The notes under the pieces are model-generated. The model was not told where the DNA came from. It did not search any database and worked only from the letters and a program-made list of their open reading frames with translations. Shown in pieces: positions 54,585 through 64,000 of a DNA stretch of 64,000 nt. The stretch comes from Nereocystis luetkeana (lineage: Eukaryota > Sar > Phaeophyceae > Laminariales > Laminariaceae): positions 1,828,287 through 1,892,286 of the forward strand of contig JARUPZ010000030.1 in NCBI GenBank assembly GCA_031213475.1, given 5' to 3'. Numbering within the stretch: the first letter of the stretch is position 1; each line of letters starts with the position of its first letter. Position numbers and translations under genes: made by a program.

Positions 54585-55080
54585 CCTCTTTGTTCGCTGC
54601 TCAGTGCTCGATAGAAGCGACCTCTCTCGTGCGTTCGCGTTCTGTGCGTAGAGGGATTTTGCTTTTTTTTTGTTTCGGTGACGACGATAATATGCTCGAA
54701 GGTCATCTTATGGAGGTGGGGGGTGGTCTTGGTTAGGGTGGGGGAAGGGGGGGGGGGGGGGTCGTGACGTTCTTCGTCTGCATCAGGACTCCCCGTGTTA
54801 CTCGACCGAATCTATGCGTGCGCTGTACGTACTTCTTCGGTGCTCAGGAGGATCGAGGCGATAGCAGGGGGGGGTTAGGGGGGTGTTTGGGCTTCAAGTA
54901 CGGCCTCTCTCGTGCGCCCACGTTTTATGTGTCTGCAACGGTTGACTCGCTGCTCTTGTGCTGACGATGATGCATCTGAAGGTTGTCTTGTGGAGGGGGG
55001 GGGGGGGTGCGGCGGCGGTGGCGGCAGGGGTTGCCCGCATCGGGGCTTCGGGCTTTCTCCGAAGGGTCGAGGCGATGTTT
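54585..55080 (+). repeat. Diverged direct duplication, about 280-bp period
   Basis: CCTCTCTCGTGCG at 54622 and 54902, TTCGCTGCTCAG / TTCTTCGGTGCTCAGGAGGATCG, TGACGACGATAATATGCTCGAAGGT against TGACGATGATGCATCTGAAGGT, both followed by GTGGAGG and G runs. Confidence 0.7.
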
Positions 55081-56216
55081 GGGGGGTGAGAATCTGTTAT
55101 TTGTATGCCCTCCTTCTGCATGCCAGTCGTGTGGTTTATTTTGCGGTTACTTTTGACCGCCTGGTTCCCAGGTTTGAACGTTTGGCTGGCGGATATATGT
55201 AAACGTTGTTTGGTTCTGGTGGTGGGGGTGGGGGTGGGGGTGGTGGTGGTGGTGGTTGTGGTGGTAGTGGTCGTCGTGCTACACAAAGCCTTCGCAAAGT
55301 TTTTGACGATAAATAGAAAAACCTCGATCTGGGGATATGACAAGTCGTTACGATACCCTTTTCACGGTCGCTCGTCTTCATTTGCGAGGAGGGCTCGTCA
55401 TCATGATGCCCTATCTGCTTGGAATAGGCTGGATAGGGGCGCAAACAAAAGACCTGATCCAAATAGATTACTGCACGACCGACTCAATTGCAAATCGTAG
55501 CAGCAGCAGCAGCAATGCCTACCAGGTACATACATACCAGAAACACCCACAACAGATAATAATATGTAGGTCTGTCTGTGGATCTTCCACGCCGAAGGAA
55601 GCATATGATGAGAGATGTATGTATGACGACGATAACGAACGGCGGGGGTGCCCGAAAAAAAAAACAGAACGAAACCGCTCACACAGCCCTATCTCCGAGG
55701 CGTAGGCAGGGGGGGTTATTGGGTCATTGATTTCTGTTCGGGTTGTCAGTTCACAACCGAACTATTAATACAACCTCAACCCTAACAAAGACCATACCCT
55801 GGTATATTACAACAACCCCGACCGCCATACATACATGCAACACGAAACACCAGAGCACCGCGTGCATATCGTTGGCTCCGCTTTTAGAGCAGCTATATAT
55901 ATAGTTGTGAGATATATATGCTGAGAATAAGTCGGTACATCAGATGGGGGGGGTGGTGCGAATGACTGACGAGAAAAAATAGTAGTAACGGAAAAAAAGG
56001 GGGGGGGGGAGGGGGGTGTACTCGACATGAACGGAGGTTCGCACAATGTGCGTTATGTACTCCGATACTCGGATGTTGTTTTTTTTTTTATAAACCACTC
56101 ACTCACTGCTGTACAGCAGTACATACATACCCTGGTACCTGGTACGAACTATATCACTTCCATCTGGCAGACAGAGCCAAAATGGACAGATATCAACAAT
56201 TATTAATTTTTCCGGT

Positions 56217-56347
56217 ATTTTTTTTTTTTTTTTTTTTTTTTCCATCCCATTCATTATCTTCGCACATCTTCTTCTCTCTCTCCTTCCAACTCGTAACTCA
56301 GATCCGGGGTCACATAGCAGGCTCTTCTCCCCCCTTCCCGCTACGGT
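56217..56347 (-). mobile_element. SINE-1 copy b (5' truncated)
   Basis: Poly-T tail, CATCCCATTCATTATCTTCGC, CTCCTTCCAACTCGTAACTCAG, ending CTTCCCGCTACGGTATAG. It stops at the same internal point as the copy at 58662. Confidence 0.88.
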
Positions 56348-56893
56348 ATAGAGCATCGCAACCAAAACTGTCCGATAAAACCGACAGGCAGCCTCTACGT
56401 ACGTACTGCTGTATCTGGTATCTGGTATGTATAAAAGTAGTCACTTTTTCCCTCGGTCTGTCGTTCCGCGTCGGTTAATTTTGGGCGGGTATGTATGTTC
56501 GTTTGTGTTCGACTGTTGGGCGCGCCTGAGCTACAGTACGTATAATATACAACTTCTCCCACAGCGACATCCATGGCCCATGAGTAGATAGATCTCGTTT
56601 TCGGATCTTCTTGTTTCACCCGTCATCATTTATGAACCTGCGGGCTCTCGCTCGTCGCTCGTCCCCGCCGCCTTCCCGTTCAGGGTTTCTGGCCGGTACT
56701 CGTAAAACGAAAATATATGATGAAAATGAAAAACGATTCTTGGAGCCGTTTCATCTTTTTATCGCCTACCCTTATACCAGTACACAACAGGATCGAGGAC
56801 GTACGTAAAACACGCTTGTACAATACGAAAACTTTGTGGTAAAAAAACAATCTTGCTCACTCGTTCGCTCGAGAGCAGATACCATCTCTTTAC

Positions 56894-57185
56894 ATGCCAG
56901 CAGCAGTGCGCCAACGCCAAGCAGAACACGCGACCCGCTCGAGGAGAGCGAACGACCCGAACCGCATGCCCACATGCGGCGACTACACCATGCGCGCGCA
57001 GCCCCGCCGGCGCGTCGCGGAGGACAAGGAGGAGCCCATATTTCTGCGCAAGACTTTCGAGATGATCTGCGCTTGCGACGCCGACGAGGCGGGTGATCTG
57101 GCTTGCTGGACTCAGACCGGAGAGACGTTCGTGGTGAAAGACCCCGACGTGTTCGCTCGGGTGGTCATCCCAAGGTTCTTCAAAC
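56894..57185 (+). CDS. Heat shock transcription factor, DNA-binding domain exon (partial)
   Basis: HSF proteins bind heat shock elements (nGAAn repeats) through a winged helix-turn-helix. The frame reads EPIFLRKTFEMICAC, CWTQTGETFVVKDP and FARVVIPRFFKR, the first half of the domain in family order. CAAAC/GTGAGT at 57181-57190 is a donor at the position where the family continues HxNFxSFVRQLNFYGF; that continuation was not found before the window ends. The start is uncertain: in-frame ATGs are at 56894, 56965 and 56990, and an upstream exon is possible. The 9-residue ACDADEAGD segment lengthens the usual loop after the first helix. It is either the 5' part of a gene with a very long intron or an isolated exon relic; the open frame and donor favour a live gene. 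Confidence 0.8.
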
Positions 57186-57732
57186 GTGAGTGTTAGCGAG
57201 CCTTGGATTGCGTCGCCTCCTTTTTGCCCTTGCTTCCCGCACATACTGTCGCCGACCTCGCTTGCTGCCTTGCCTTCTGTGCTGCGTGCTGGGTTGTGTC
57301 TTTTCTTTTTTTTCCCGTCAAATGTGATGTTTTTCAAACAACACACCCAACAAATTATAGGAAGCTGCCTCGAGGCCTCTCGCTATGCCCGCTCTCGGCC
57401 GGGCAGGGCGAAAATACAAATCTGCAAAGCTTGTTTCGAAACTCGTGGGATACGCTTTATTAGCGCTTCGGTAGTTGCGCAACCAACCCAACCACCCAGC
57501 CACCCACCGCTGCGCCGAATCAGCTAGCAGCAACAAGCCATCTGATGACCGCATTGTTCGAAAGAGAAATACTATTAATAGTACTACTGATGACTGGTAC
57601 CTGGTATACAGCAACAGCAGCGGTATCCGAGAATTGGCGGAGATCATTTTTACATTTTTCAGGTGCGAGTGGTACGTACCAGGTACCTGGTATATAAAAT
57701 ACGAGGTACATCGTTTTACCGTCTGAGAGAGT

Positions 57733-57826
57733 CTACTCTTAAAAACTGCAGTCCCGTTTTGGGGACAAACTACTTGGAATTTGTATTGTTTGTCCCCAAA
57801 ACGGAACTGCAGTTCTAAAAGGGTGG
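57733..57826. mobile_element. MITE-B copy 9
   Basis: CTCTTAAAAACTGCAGTCCCGTTTTGGGG...CCCCAAAACGGAACTGCAGTTCTAAAAGGG. Terminal TTAA lost. Confidence 0.82.
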
Positions 57827-58661
57827 CACGTCTTATTATTTATAATACTCGTAGCATGCACCTGTCTGTTGTACGACCGTACGGTATTGCGCAAGCAAGA
57901 AGACTACCCGTGTGACAGATACAGAGAAATAGAGGTTCGCGCGATGTTTGTACGTACACCAGGTACGAGTACGTAACACGCGAAAAAATATAGAGTACGA
58001 ATAGACTCATTGTTTCGCTGCGCAACGGTATGCATGCCTGGTACAGCAAGCAGCGTACGTGCGTTCAAAGATCGATCGGGTTTGTTTCGAATCCGTTGAA
58101 GCACATCAACAGCAGCAGCAGCAGCAGCAGCAGCTGCAGCAGCAGCAGAAGGCAACAACATTTTACATGAGCGGGCAGGCAGGCACAGCGCTGGATCTTT
58201 GCACGAGTATAATGAACATACACACCCATACACCCATACCCTTGCCATTCCCCCCATCGACCACGTACGTATGATGCATCTGTGGTACACCACATGAAAC
58301 GGATCGCCTTCGTATCATCGGCTCCCCTCGCCAGAGACGGACACACTGATATTTGGTATCGATATGTAGACTCGCAACTGCACACAAATGGAAGTCGGCG
58401 ATCTTTGCCCTCTGCCTGGAGCCTGCCCCAGATGCGGAAGGCGGGGGGGGGGAGGGGCAGGTTGGACGATACGTACTGCTTTTAATTAAACGTCAAACGC
58501 CCATGATACCTGGTAGGAACGAACACACGGCGGTGTGGACATCCGGCACAGCAGTACCGCACTATTAATAGTAATAGTGCTGCTCCATTACACCATACAC
58601 CATATATACCGGTACCTGGCATCACATCATATGAACATCACACATGGTACTTTATACCCCT

Positions 58662-58790
58662 ATACCGTAGCGGGAAGGGTGGAGAAGAGCCTGCTATGTG
58701 ACCCCGGATCTGAGTTACGAGTTGGAAGGAGAGAGAGAAGATGTGCGAAGATAATGAATGGGATGAGAGAAAAAAAAATAAAAAAAAATA
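58662..58790 (+). mobile_element. SINE-1 copy c (5' truncated)
   Basis: ACCGTAGCGGGAAGGGTGG through GAGTTACGAGTTGGAAGG to an A-rich tail broken by T. Sense orientation, no tRNA head. Confidence 0.88.
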
Positions 58791-58898
58791 CCTGGTACAT
58801 TATATACATGGTGTACGTGCACCAGGTAAAACACAAGCAATACAGCTATTAATACAACAACAGACAGCAGCAGTATCTAATATTACGGGGGACCACAG

Positions 58899-59231
58899 TT
58901 TTTTTTTTTTTTTTCTCATCTCATTCATTATCTTCCCACATCTTCTTCTCTCTCTCCTTCCAACTCGTAACTCAGATCCGGGGTCACATAGCAGACTCTT
59001 CTCCCCCCTTCCCGCTACGGTACGTGCCTTCATTTTTATCGCGAGAAGATTTTAGCTTTTTCTTCCCTCGTCGACTCGCATCGAATTGTGCCTACCCACG
59101 CTGCAAGGCGCTCTCAACAATTGAATCCTTTTATATTTTTGCAAATAAAGTCAAAGTCCGACCCACCTGGGGCTCGAACCCAGGACTCAAATAAGTAGAA
59201 TTCGAGGTTAACCACTTGAACCACCGGGGCG
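58899..59231 (-). mobile_element. SINE-1 copy d (full length, uninterrupted head)
   Basis: Poly-T (tail) at 58899-58914; head CCTGGGTTCGAGCCCC and CGGTGGTTCAAGTGG read on the minus strand, ending CCACCGGGGCG. Flanked by ACCACAG and ACCGCAG, a 7-bp target duplication with one mismatch. It supplies the empty TTAA site for MITE-B copy 5. Confidence 0.93.
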
Positions 59232-59330
59232 ACCGCAGTAAATAGGACCAAATATTGTTGGTAAAAATAGCGAAATACCTGGTATATAGGTTTTTGTGTC
59301 TACCATAGGTCCTACCACTGGTATGTAATA

Positions 59331-59520
59331 CAATTCGATGCGAGTCGACGAGGGAAGAAAAGGCTGAAATCTTCTCGCGATAAAAATGAAGGCACGTACC
59401 GTAGCGGGAAGGGGGTAGAAGAGCCTGCTATGTGACCCCGGATCTGAGTTACGAGTTGGAAGGAGAGAGAGAAGATGTGCGAAGATAATGAATGGGATGA
59501 GCAAAAATAAATAAATATAT
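59331..59520 (+). mobile_element. SINE-1 copy e (5' truncated)
   Basis: CAATTCGATGCGAGTCGACG to GGGATGAGCAAAAATAAATAAATA. Lacks the tRNA head. Directly abuts element E copy 2. Confidence 0.9.
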
Positions 59521-59524
59521 ACAA

Positions 59525-60646
59525 GGCGCTTCGCTCCGCGGGCGGCCTACGCCGCCCGCTACGCTCGCTCAGGAAGGAAAACAGTACATGAAATTATGCG
59601 AAGCGAACAGAGGTCCACGATTGAGTTTAGAGTTTTCAAAGATCGTAATTGCAAACCGGCGACCTGATAATGCCAAGAGTCCCGCTGCCATGCTTCAGGA
59701 AAAAACAGCTCCGACGTCAGCTTGGATGCCACATATACGCTTCGCGTCGCGGATGTCGTACGTACGTACATACACCCCAGGTAGTGTACTACTGTCTGTA
59801 CTTATTTTCTTCTTTCGATATGCTCTATGTCTGTACTGTATGCACGAAGAAAGCGAAAGCACAGCACGGCACAGCAGCAAAAACAATGAAAATGAAACCG
59901 AAAACTCGGAAAGGAAACAAAATCCCTGTCCCCTCTCGTGTAATATTTTCCTGCCTGATTGGAACACCTTACACCCGGTCGAAAAGAAAAGAAAAGAAAA
60001 TCGCACAGAAGAGCTTCTATCTCAGCCTCGTACGCCGCCCGCCCCTCTCGCGACCACCTCGCTACCGATTCGGTCCGGGTCAAGCTTTTATCACTCTCTG
60101 CCACAATCAGCCCCGTCGCCCGCCCCGCGTGAAGCCCGGTGCTCTCCGTGGCCGTCGTTCGCCAGCTCGATAACGTTGGTGTTCAAACTGCACACCTCCC
60201 TCTTTCAACTTCAGCATGGTCGCAAAAATAAGCACCGCTTGAATATTATCTTGCCCTCCCGAACGACCTTTATAAACTCGTACATACTCTATCAACAATC
60301 ATGAATCGAAGCCAGACAAATCCCGTTCATGCATCCCTCGTGTCTCGAGGCACACGCGACGCCTAGGCACGAAAGCAGCGACCGCGCTCCTTGCAACCCC
60401 CCCTCTACCCGCCAGCGCCCGCTGGCACCCGCGACGGTGCCGGGTCCTCCCGCGATGCCGTCCTCGGAGAACGCGCACGCACACGAAACGAAAGAAGAAG
60501 AAAGGAAGAAAGGACCGAGAAAACAAAGAACTGCTGGAAAGGTCCGGCAAGTAATGAAAGGAGGCGGTTTGGAAGTGGGAGCTCTAAGAGGCCAGGGATG
60601 CACCAACCGAGCACGCTCACGGGTTGTGATCTAAGTATGTAGTTCT
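59525..60646 (-). mobile_element. Element E copy 2 (1.12 kb)
   Basis: Reverse complement of 37049-38170 with identical ends (GGCGCTTCGCTCCGCGGGC at the hairpin side, CTAAGTATGTAGTTCTAT at the other). Inserted between pieces of MITE-A copy 15. Confidence 0.82.
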
Positions 60647-60879
60647 ATATATATGGTCCCCCGTAATATTAATACTTGTTGTACGTACATGACGGAGTTC
60701 GGAGCACATCACTTTGGCCGGGAATGTAATCCTCCTTTTAGATATTAAATGAAAATAAAACTGAGCTTATATTCCCGGCCATATTTTTTTCATATAAGCG
60801 TGCGATGAAACGAACATGCCGCACTCGTACCGGTGGCCTGAGCCGCGGCCCTTTTTTTTCTTTCGAAACGCCTTTATTT

Positions 60880-60977
60880 TCCTTTTAGGGCAAACTGCAG
60901 TCCCGTTTTGGGGACAAACCAATCAAATTCTAAGTAGTTCGTCCCCAATACGGGACTGCAGCACTAAAATGGTTGAC
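60880..60977. mobile_element. MITE-B copy 10
   Basis: CCTTTTAGGGCAAACTGCAGTCCCG...CGGGACTGCAGCACTAAAATGGTTGA. Ends diverged. Confidence 0.8.
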
Positions 60978-61129
60978 TCGTAGGAGGCTTTACCCGGACA
61001 AGCCGTAGTCACAGGGGTCGCCTCTTCTCCCCCCCCCCCCTCCCCCCGGTACGAGCCTACCAGGTACCTTGTTATCGCCCATAGGGTTCAGCATTCCCAC
61101 TGCTCGTTGGTTATCATCGAAAGTTGCTA

Positions 61130-61262
61130 TTAGTAACTCTCGCTCTCGTGCTTTTCGCTGATCAATTTGTATGCAAGAAAAAGTCGCTACGTACTTACGC
61201 ACTCGGCGAGACTCGAACTCACGAAACTGATCTTATTAGTAGCCACGCGGACCACCTATAGA
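61130..61262 (-). mobile_element. SINE-2 copy 2
   Basis: Minus strand: GTGGTCCGCGTGGCTAC, ATCAGTTTCGTGAGTTCGAGTCTCGCCGAGTGCG, CTTTTTCTTGCATAC, AAATTGATCAGCGAAAAGC. Matches 29280-29400 past the tRNA-like part. Confidence 0.82.
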
Positions 61263-61445
61263 CCAGGGCTTTGAATGTACTCGGGAGTATTTGTCAATAT
61301 GCATATATTTCTGAGGATATGGAGATGGAAGATGTGGAGATGGAAGATATATGAAGATGGAAGATACGCAGATGTGAAGATGACGATGGCGATGCAGCCG
61401 CGGCCCGTTGTTTCAGGCGCCGCCCCGTTCGATCGCCATAAAGAC

Positions 61446-61532
61446 ACATTTAGGACCGCAGTCCCGTTTTGGGCACAAAGTATTCAAGTTCTAAGTAATT
61501 TGTCCCCCAAACGATACTGCAGTCCTAAGGGC
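61446..61532. mobile_element. MITE-B copy 11 (diverged)
   Basis: CATTTAGGACCGCAGTCCCGTTTTGGG...CCCCCAAACGATACTGCAGTCCTAAGGGCCC. Confidence 0.75.
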
Positions 61533-61660
61533 CCATCTTAACGGGGAACGCTACGTATATGGAAGTAAAAAATCAATTTCAATGAATTTTAATTTGATTT
61601 TGAAAAAAAACGTGGTTGTGTCCTATCGGGGAACAGCGTGGCAAATTTTAAACGTGACGG
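61533..61660 (+). repeat. Repeat G copy 1
   Basis: GGGCCCATCTTAACGGGGAACG, an AT-rich middle with TGAATTTTAATTTGATTTTG, then GTGTCCTATCGGGGAACAGCG. Paired with 63752-63890. Confidence 0.6.
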
Positions 61661-61739
61661 GACAGCTCACGCGGACTTTAATTGCGCGCCGCGCAATGTA
61701 TATAAAACCCCTTTTCTGGCAGGCACTGGAGTCATTCCC

Positions 61740-62225
61740 ATTGACATAAGCCAACTTTGTTGAGATCCTCGGCAGACATCGATCGACAAAACCGACGATA
61801 CCGTCATGAAATCTGAACGTAATGCGCTGGTTAAGGTCTCCGACCCACCCTAGTGTCACAGTGCTCACACCTCAGTCGGTGATATGTGGCGTGGGCCGGC
61901 CAGGCGTCTGACAAAAAAACATTTTGGCGCTGGTCTGTGCAAGACACAGACGACCAAAAATCTCGACCTCTCTCCGATGCCAAGAAATCGACCATTTTTT
62001 TCAGGTTTGACATCGATCGACAAACCCAACGATTACGCCACGAACTCAGAATGCAGCGCGCTGATTAGAGGCTCCGGCCCACACTAGTATCACAGTTCTC
62101 ACACTTCGGTCGGTGATATGTGACGTGGGTGGGCCAGGCGCCTACTAAAAACATATTTGGCAGCTGGTGTGTGGAAAACAGACGACAAAAACTCGATTCC
62201 TCTCCGTTGGCACAAAATAGCACTT
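61740..62225 (+). repeat. 232-bp tandem duplication, about two copies
   Basis: GACATCGATCGACAAAACCGACGATACCG / GACATCGATCGACAAACCCAACGATTACG start the units at 61775 and 62008. Both contain CACAGT-CTCACAC-TCGGTGATATGTG-CGTGGG and a GGCCAGGCG end. Open frames run through it, but none is recognisable. Confidence 0.85.
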
Positions 62226-62363
62226 TTTGAAAGTTTTGACGAAGGGCGTAGGACGCCGCGGCCAACCTCTCGCCCATTAGACCACGGATGCCAATGATAC
62301 CTCCGACGTTTAAAATGTATGATAAAACAAATATGCTCACGGTATGTATAGAAATTATACCCA

Positions 62364-62460
62364 TTAACCCCTTTAGAACCGCAGTCCCGTTGTGGGGACA
62401 AACTACTTGAAATTTGAGTGGTTTGTCCCCAAAACGGGACTGCGGTTCTAAAAGGGTTAA
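62364..62460. mobile_element. MITE-B copy 12 (near-consensus)
   Basis: TTAACCCCTTTAGAACCGCAGTCCC...GGGACTGCGGTTCTAAAAGGGTTAA, TTAA intact both sides. Confidence 0.93.
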
Positions 62461-62587
62461 TGTCACCGCAGTACAAATTTGATACCCATATCGTATGCAA
62501 TTTTTGTAGTTCCGATATTGGTTCTTGCTGTATTTGTGCACGCTGTATTTGTCCACGCACCACGGTTATGACTTATACCAGTTGAGG

Positions 62588-62680
62588 TTAACCCTTTTAG
62601 GCCTGCAGTCCCGTTTCGACACAAAGTGGTCAAATTCCTAGTGTTTTTCGCCTAAACGGTTCTGCAGTCCTAAAAAGCTC
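62588..62680. mobile_element. MITE-B copy 13
   Basis: TTAACCCTTTTAGGCCTGCAGTCCCGTTTC...AAACGGTTCTGCAGTCCTAAAAAG. Right TTAA lost. Confidence 0.8.
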
Positions 62681-63485
62681 ATTCCGACAAGCAAGTTGCG
62701 CGAGCGCAGCAACAGCGGAACAGGTGATTCAGAATTCGATCATTAATGTCATTGCGGTATGATATTATACGTGTACAGCGGTAAATACAGAGGAGGATAT
62801 CGATTTCAGCGGGCACGCGTGTACAACGAACAGCACGAACGGTGTTGATCTCGTGTTTGTGATATTAATATAGTATTACTACTGCTGTTCTCTATGTGAC
62901 CAGGTAGATGTGTCGGTCTCGTGTTTGGTCATACTAATATTATTATTGTTGTCTATGTCACCAGGTGCATTGTACCAGATATTGTGTTCTTATTTTACGT
63001 TGTTGTTGTTGTTGTTCTCACTTGAATGTATCGCCATAATCTGTAGGTAATCCGTATTCACAACAGTAGTAAAAGAAGACTGGAAGAAAAAGGTACCTGT
63101 GGTACGTAAATGTTACCGGTAAAGCAACCTGTGAGAAAAAATGGGAATTCAGCACGAGACCCCAACTGCGGCGAATAAAAAGACAGGTATACCTGGTACC
63201 TGGTACCCTCGGTATGGATACCTTTGGTGCACGTATAATATGATACATATTTTATACCACGCTGTCCCGAAAAAGAAGGATGGCTTTAATTACACAGATT
63301 GATACACAACAAGTCCCTATACTCTTTGTGGTATGTATGTGTAACAGCAGTAGTAAGCCTGTGGTGTACCGGGTATATAGCTGGTACGCATTTATGTGTC
63401 ATACATACCATACCAGATACAACCTGTTTTTTTTCTGTTTTCCGATTTGTTTTCCGCTGTTTCTTTCAATTTTTCTCTCTGTTGT

Positions 63486-63745
63486 AGAATGTGTATGTCG
63501 AGCCTGTCGTATCCAGTACGATGACATGGCCTTGCGTTGTCTACTCTGCTCACTGCATACCTGTAGCAGTGTACCTGGTACAGAGTAGTGGTACGTCTTG
63601 CTTTGTCGTAGTTTTGTGACCACGGAGCTCGTAGAGGATTGAAAGCTCGGAACGGATACGGGTCGTGTTGCATAATGTCGACAGGCAGAAAGACATGACG
63701 TCGACAGGCAGAAAGAAGGGTTCAATGTGGGGAACACACAAAACG
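63486..63745 (+). repeat. Repeat F copy 2
   Basis: AATGTGTATGTCGAGCCTGTCGTATCCAGTACGATGACATGGC through GAGGATTGAAAGC to GGTTCAATGTGGGGAACACAC. Follows a pyrimidine-rich stretch as copy 1 does (CTCTCTCT before 22492). Confidence 0.8.
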
Positions 63746-63751
63746 CATTGC

Positions 63752-63890
63752 TTAGGGGCCATCTTAACGGACAACCTTTTTCATGATAATAGAATAGGAA
63801 AAAAAAAATGATTTGATTCGAATAGAATTTCGTGAAAAATAAGCCTTTGGGTCCTATCGAGGAATAAGCGTATACTCTTTTTAGATCGAA
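63752..63890 (+). repeat. Repeat G copy 2
   Basis: GGGGCCATCTTAACGGACAACC, AATGATTTGATTCGAATAG, GGTCCTATCGAGGAATAAGCG. It directly follows repeat F. Confidence 0.6.
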
Positions 63891-64000
63891 TAACGCACAA
63901 GGGTCAACGAGCACCAGAGGGCAACCAACGAGGCGAGCGACGGCCCGCGTCCTCCCCGGGGCGCCGCGGGCAGCAGCCGGTTGTTTCTGCCGGCACCGCC

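Larger units (their letters stand above)
53803..56893. other. Intergenic region, NSF to heat shock factor
   Basis: No gene recognised. Contains repeat R (54108-54335), a diverged direct duplication (about 54585-55080), GGTGGT and CAG runs (55210-55270, 55499-55514), an R tail fragment (about 56000-56030) and a SINE-1 fragment (56217-56347). The last 500 bp before 56894 should hold the 5' part of the downstream gene. Confidence 0.55.
58881..60669 (+). mobile_element. MITE-A copy 15, split by later insertions
   Basis: Left part 58881-58898 (TATTACGGGGGACCACAG), middle 59232-59314 (ACCGCAGTAAATAGGACC to CCATAGGTCCTA), right part about 60652-60669 (ATGGTCCCCCGTAATA). SINE-1 copy d separates the first two; SINE-1 copy e and element E separate the last two. 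The middle part also has GAAATA-CCTGGTA-TATAGG. Confidence 0.85.
57186..64000. other. Repeat-rich region downstream of the heat shock factor exon
   Basis: No further coding exon recognised on either strand. It holds five MITE-B copies, the nested SINE-1 / MITE-A / element E cluster (58662-60670), SINE-2, a 232-bp tandem repeat, and repeats F and G. A CAG run (58107-58150) lies in between. Base composition turns GC-rich only in the last 70 bp, perhaps approaching the next exon or gene. Confidence 0.55.

Overview
The window is nuclear DNA from an intron-rich eukaryote. The four recognisable genes are eukaryotic and split by long GT-AG introns (about 0.5 to 4.5 kb). Abundant poly-C/poly-G tracts, trinucleotide arrays, short inverted-repeat transposons and TTAGGG-type motifs fill the non-coding part. 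The style (large introns, C-tract-rich introns, about half GC) suggests a stramenopile, most likely a brown alga. That assignment is an inference from style, not proven by a marker.

Layout: (1) 920-5031, plus strand: 3' two-thirds of a GCN5-type histone acetyltransferase (HAT domain, then bromodomain); its 5' end lies before the window and one or more internal exons are missing, most likely in the 100-N gap at 2294-2393. (2) 5032-10547: convergent intergenic region with a diverged duplication and MITEs. (3) 28024 down to 10548, minus strand: complete SRP54 (10 exons, 612 aa), the GTPase of the signal recognition particle. (4) 28025-28474: 450-bp divergent spacer. (5) 28475-53802, plus strand: complete NSF/SEC18 AAA ATPase (14 exons, 772 aa). 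(6) 56894-57185, plus strand: first DNA-binding-domain exon of a heat shock factor; the following exon was not found in the remaining 6.8 kb. Except for the missing GCN5 segment, all exon junctions of the first three genes join in phase.

The genes are unrelated housekeeping or regulatory functions: chromatin acetylation, co-translational targeting, SNARE recycling and stress transcription. SRP54 and NSF share a divergent promoter region and both serve the secretory pathway, which may or may not be meaningful.

Most of the window is repeats. I recognise: MITE-A (about 110 bp, TA target duplication, 15 copies); MITE-B (about 97 bp, TTAA target duplication, 13 copies); tRNA-derived SINE-1 (poly-A tail) and SINE-2; two related poly-C-tailed families, R and D, sharing a 3' module ending GAGTACRCCC; a 1.12-kb element E with a GC hairpin terminus; a 1.5-kb fold-back element; and many tandem arrays. 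Nested insertions give exact empty sites and target duplications. Two short words are strongly over-represented: TACCTGGTA (a CCTGGTA insertion at TA, demonstrable by comparing MITE-A copies) and TATTAATA (the predicted excision footprint of MITE-A). Family names here are local labels.
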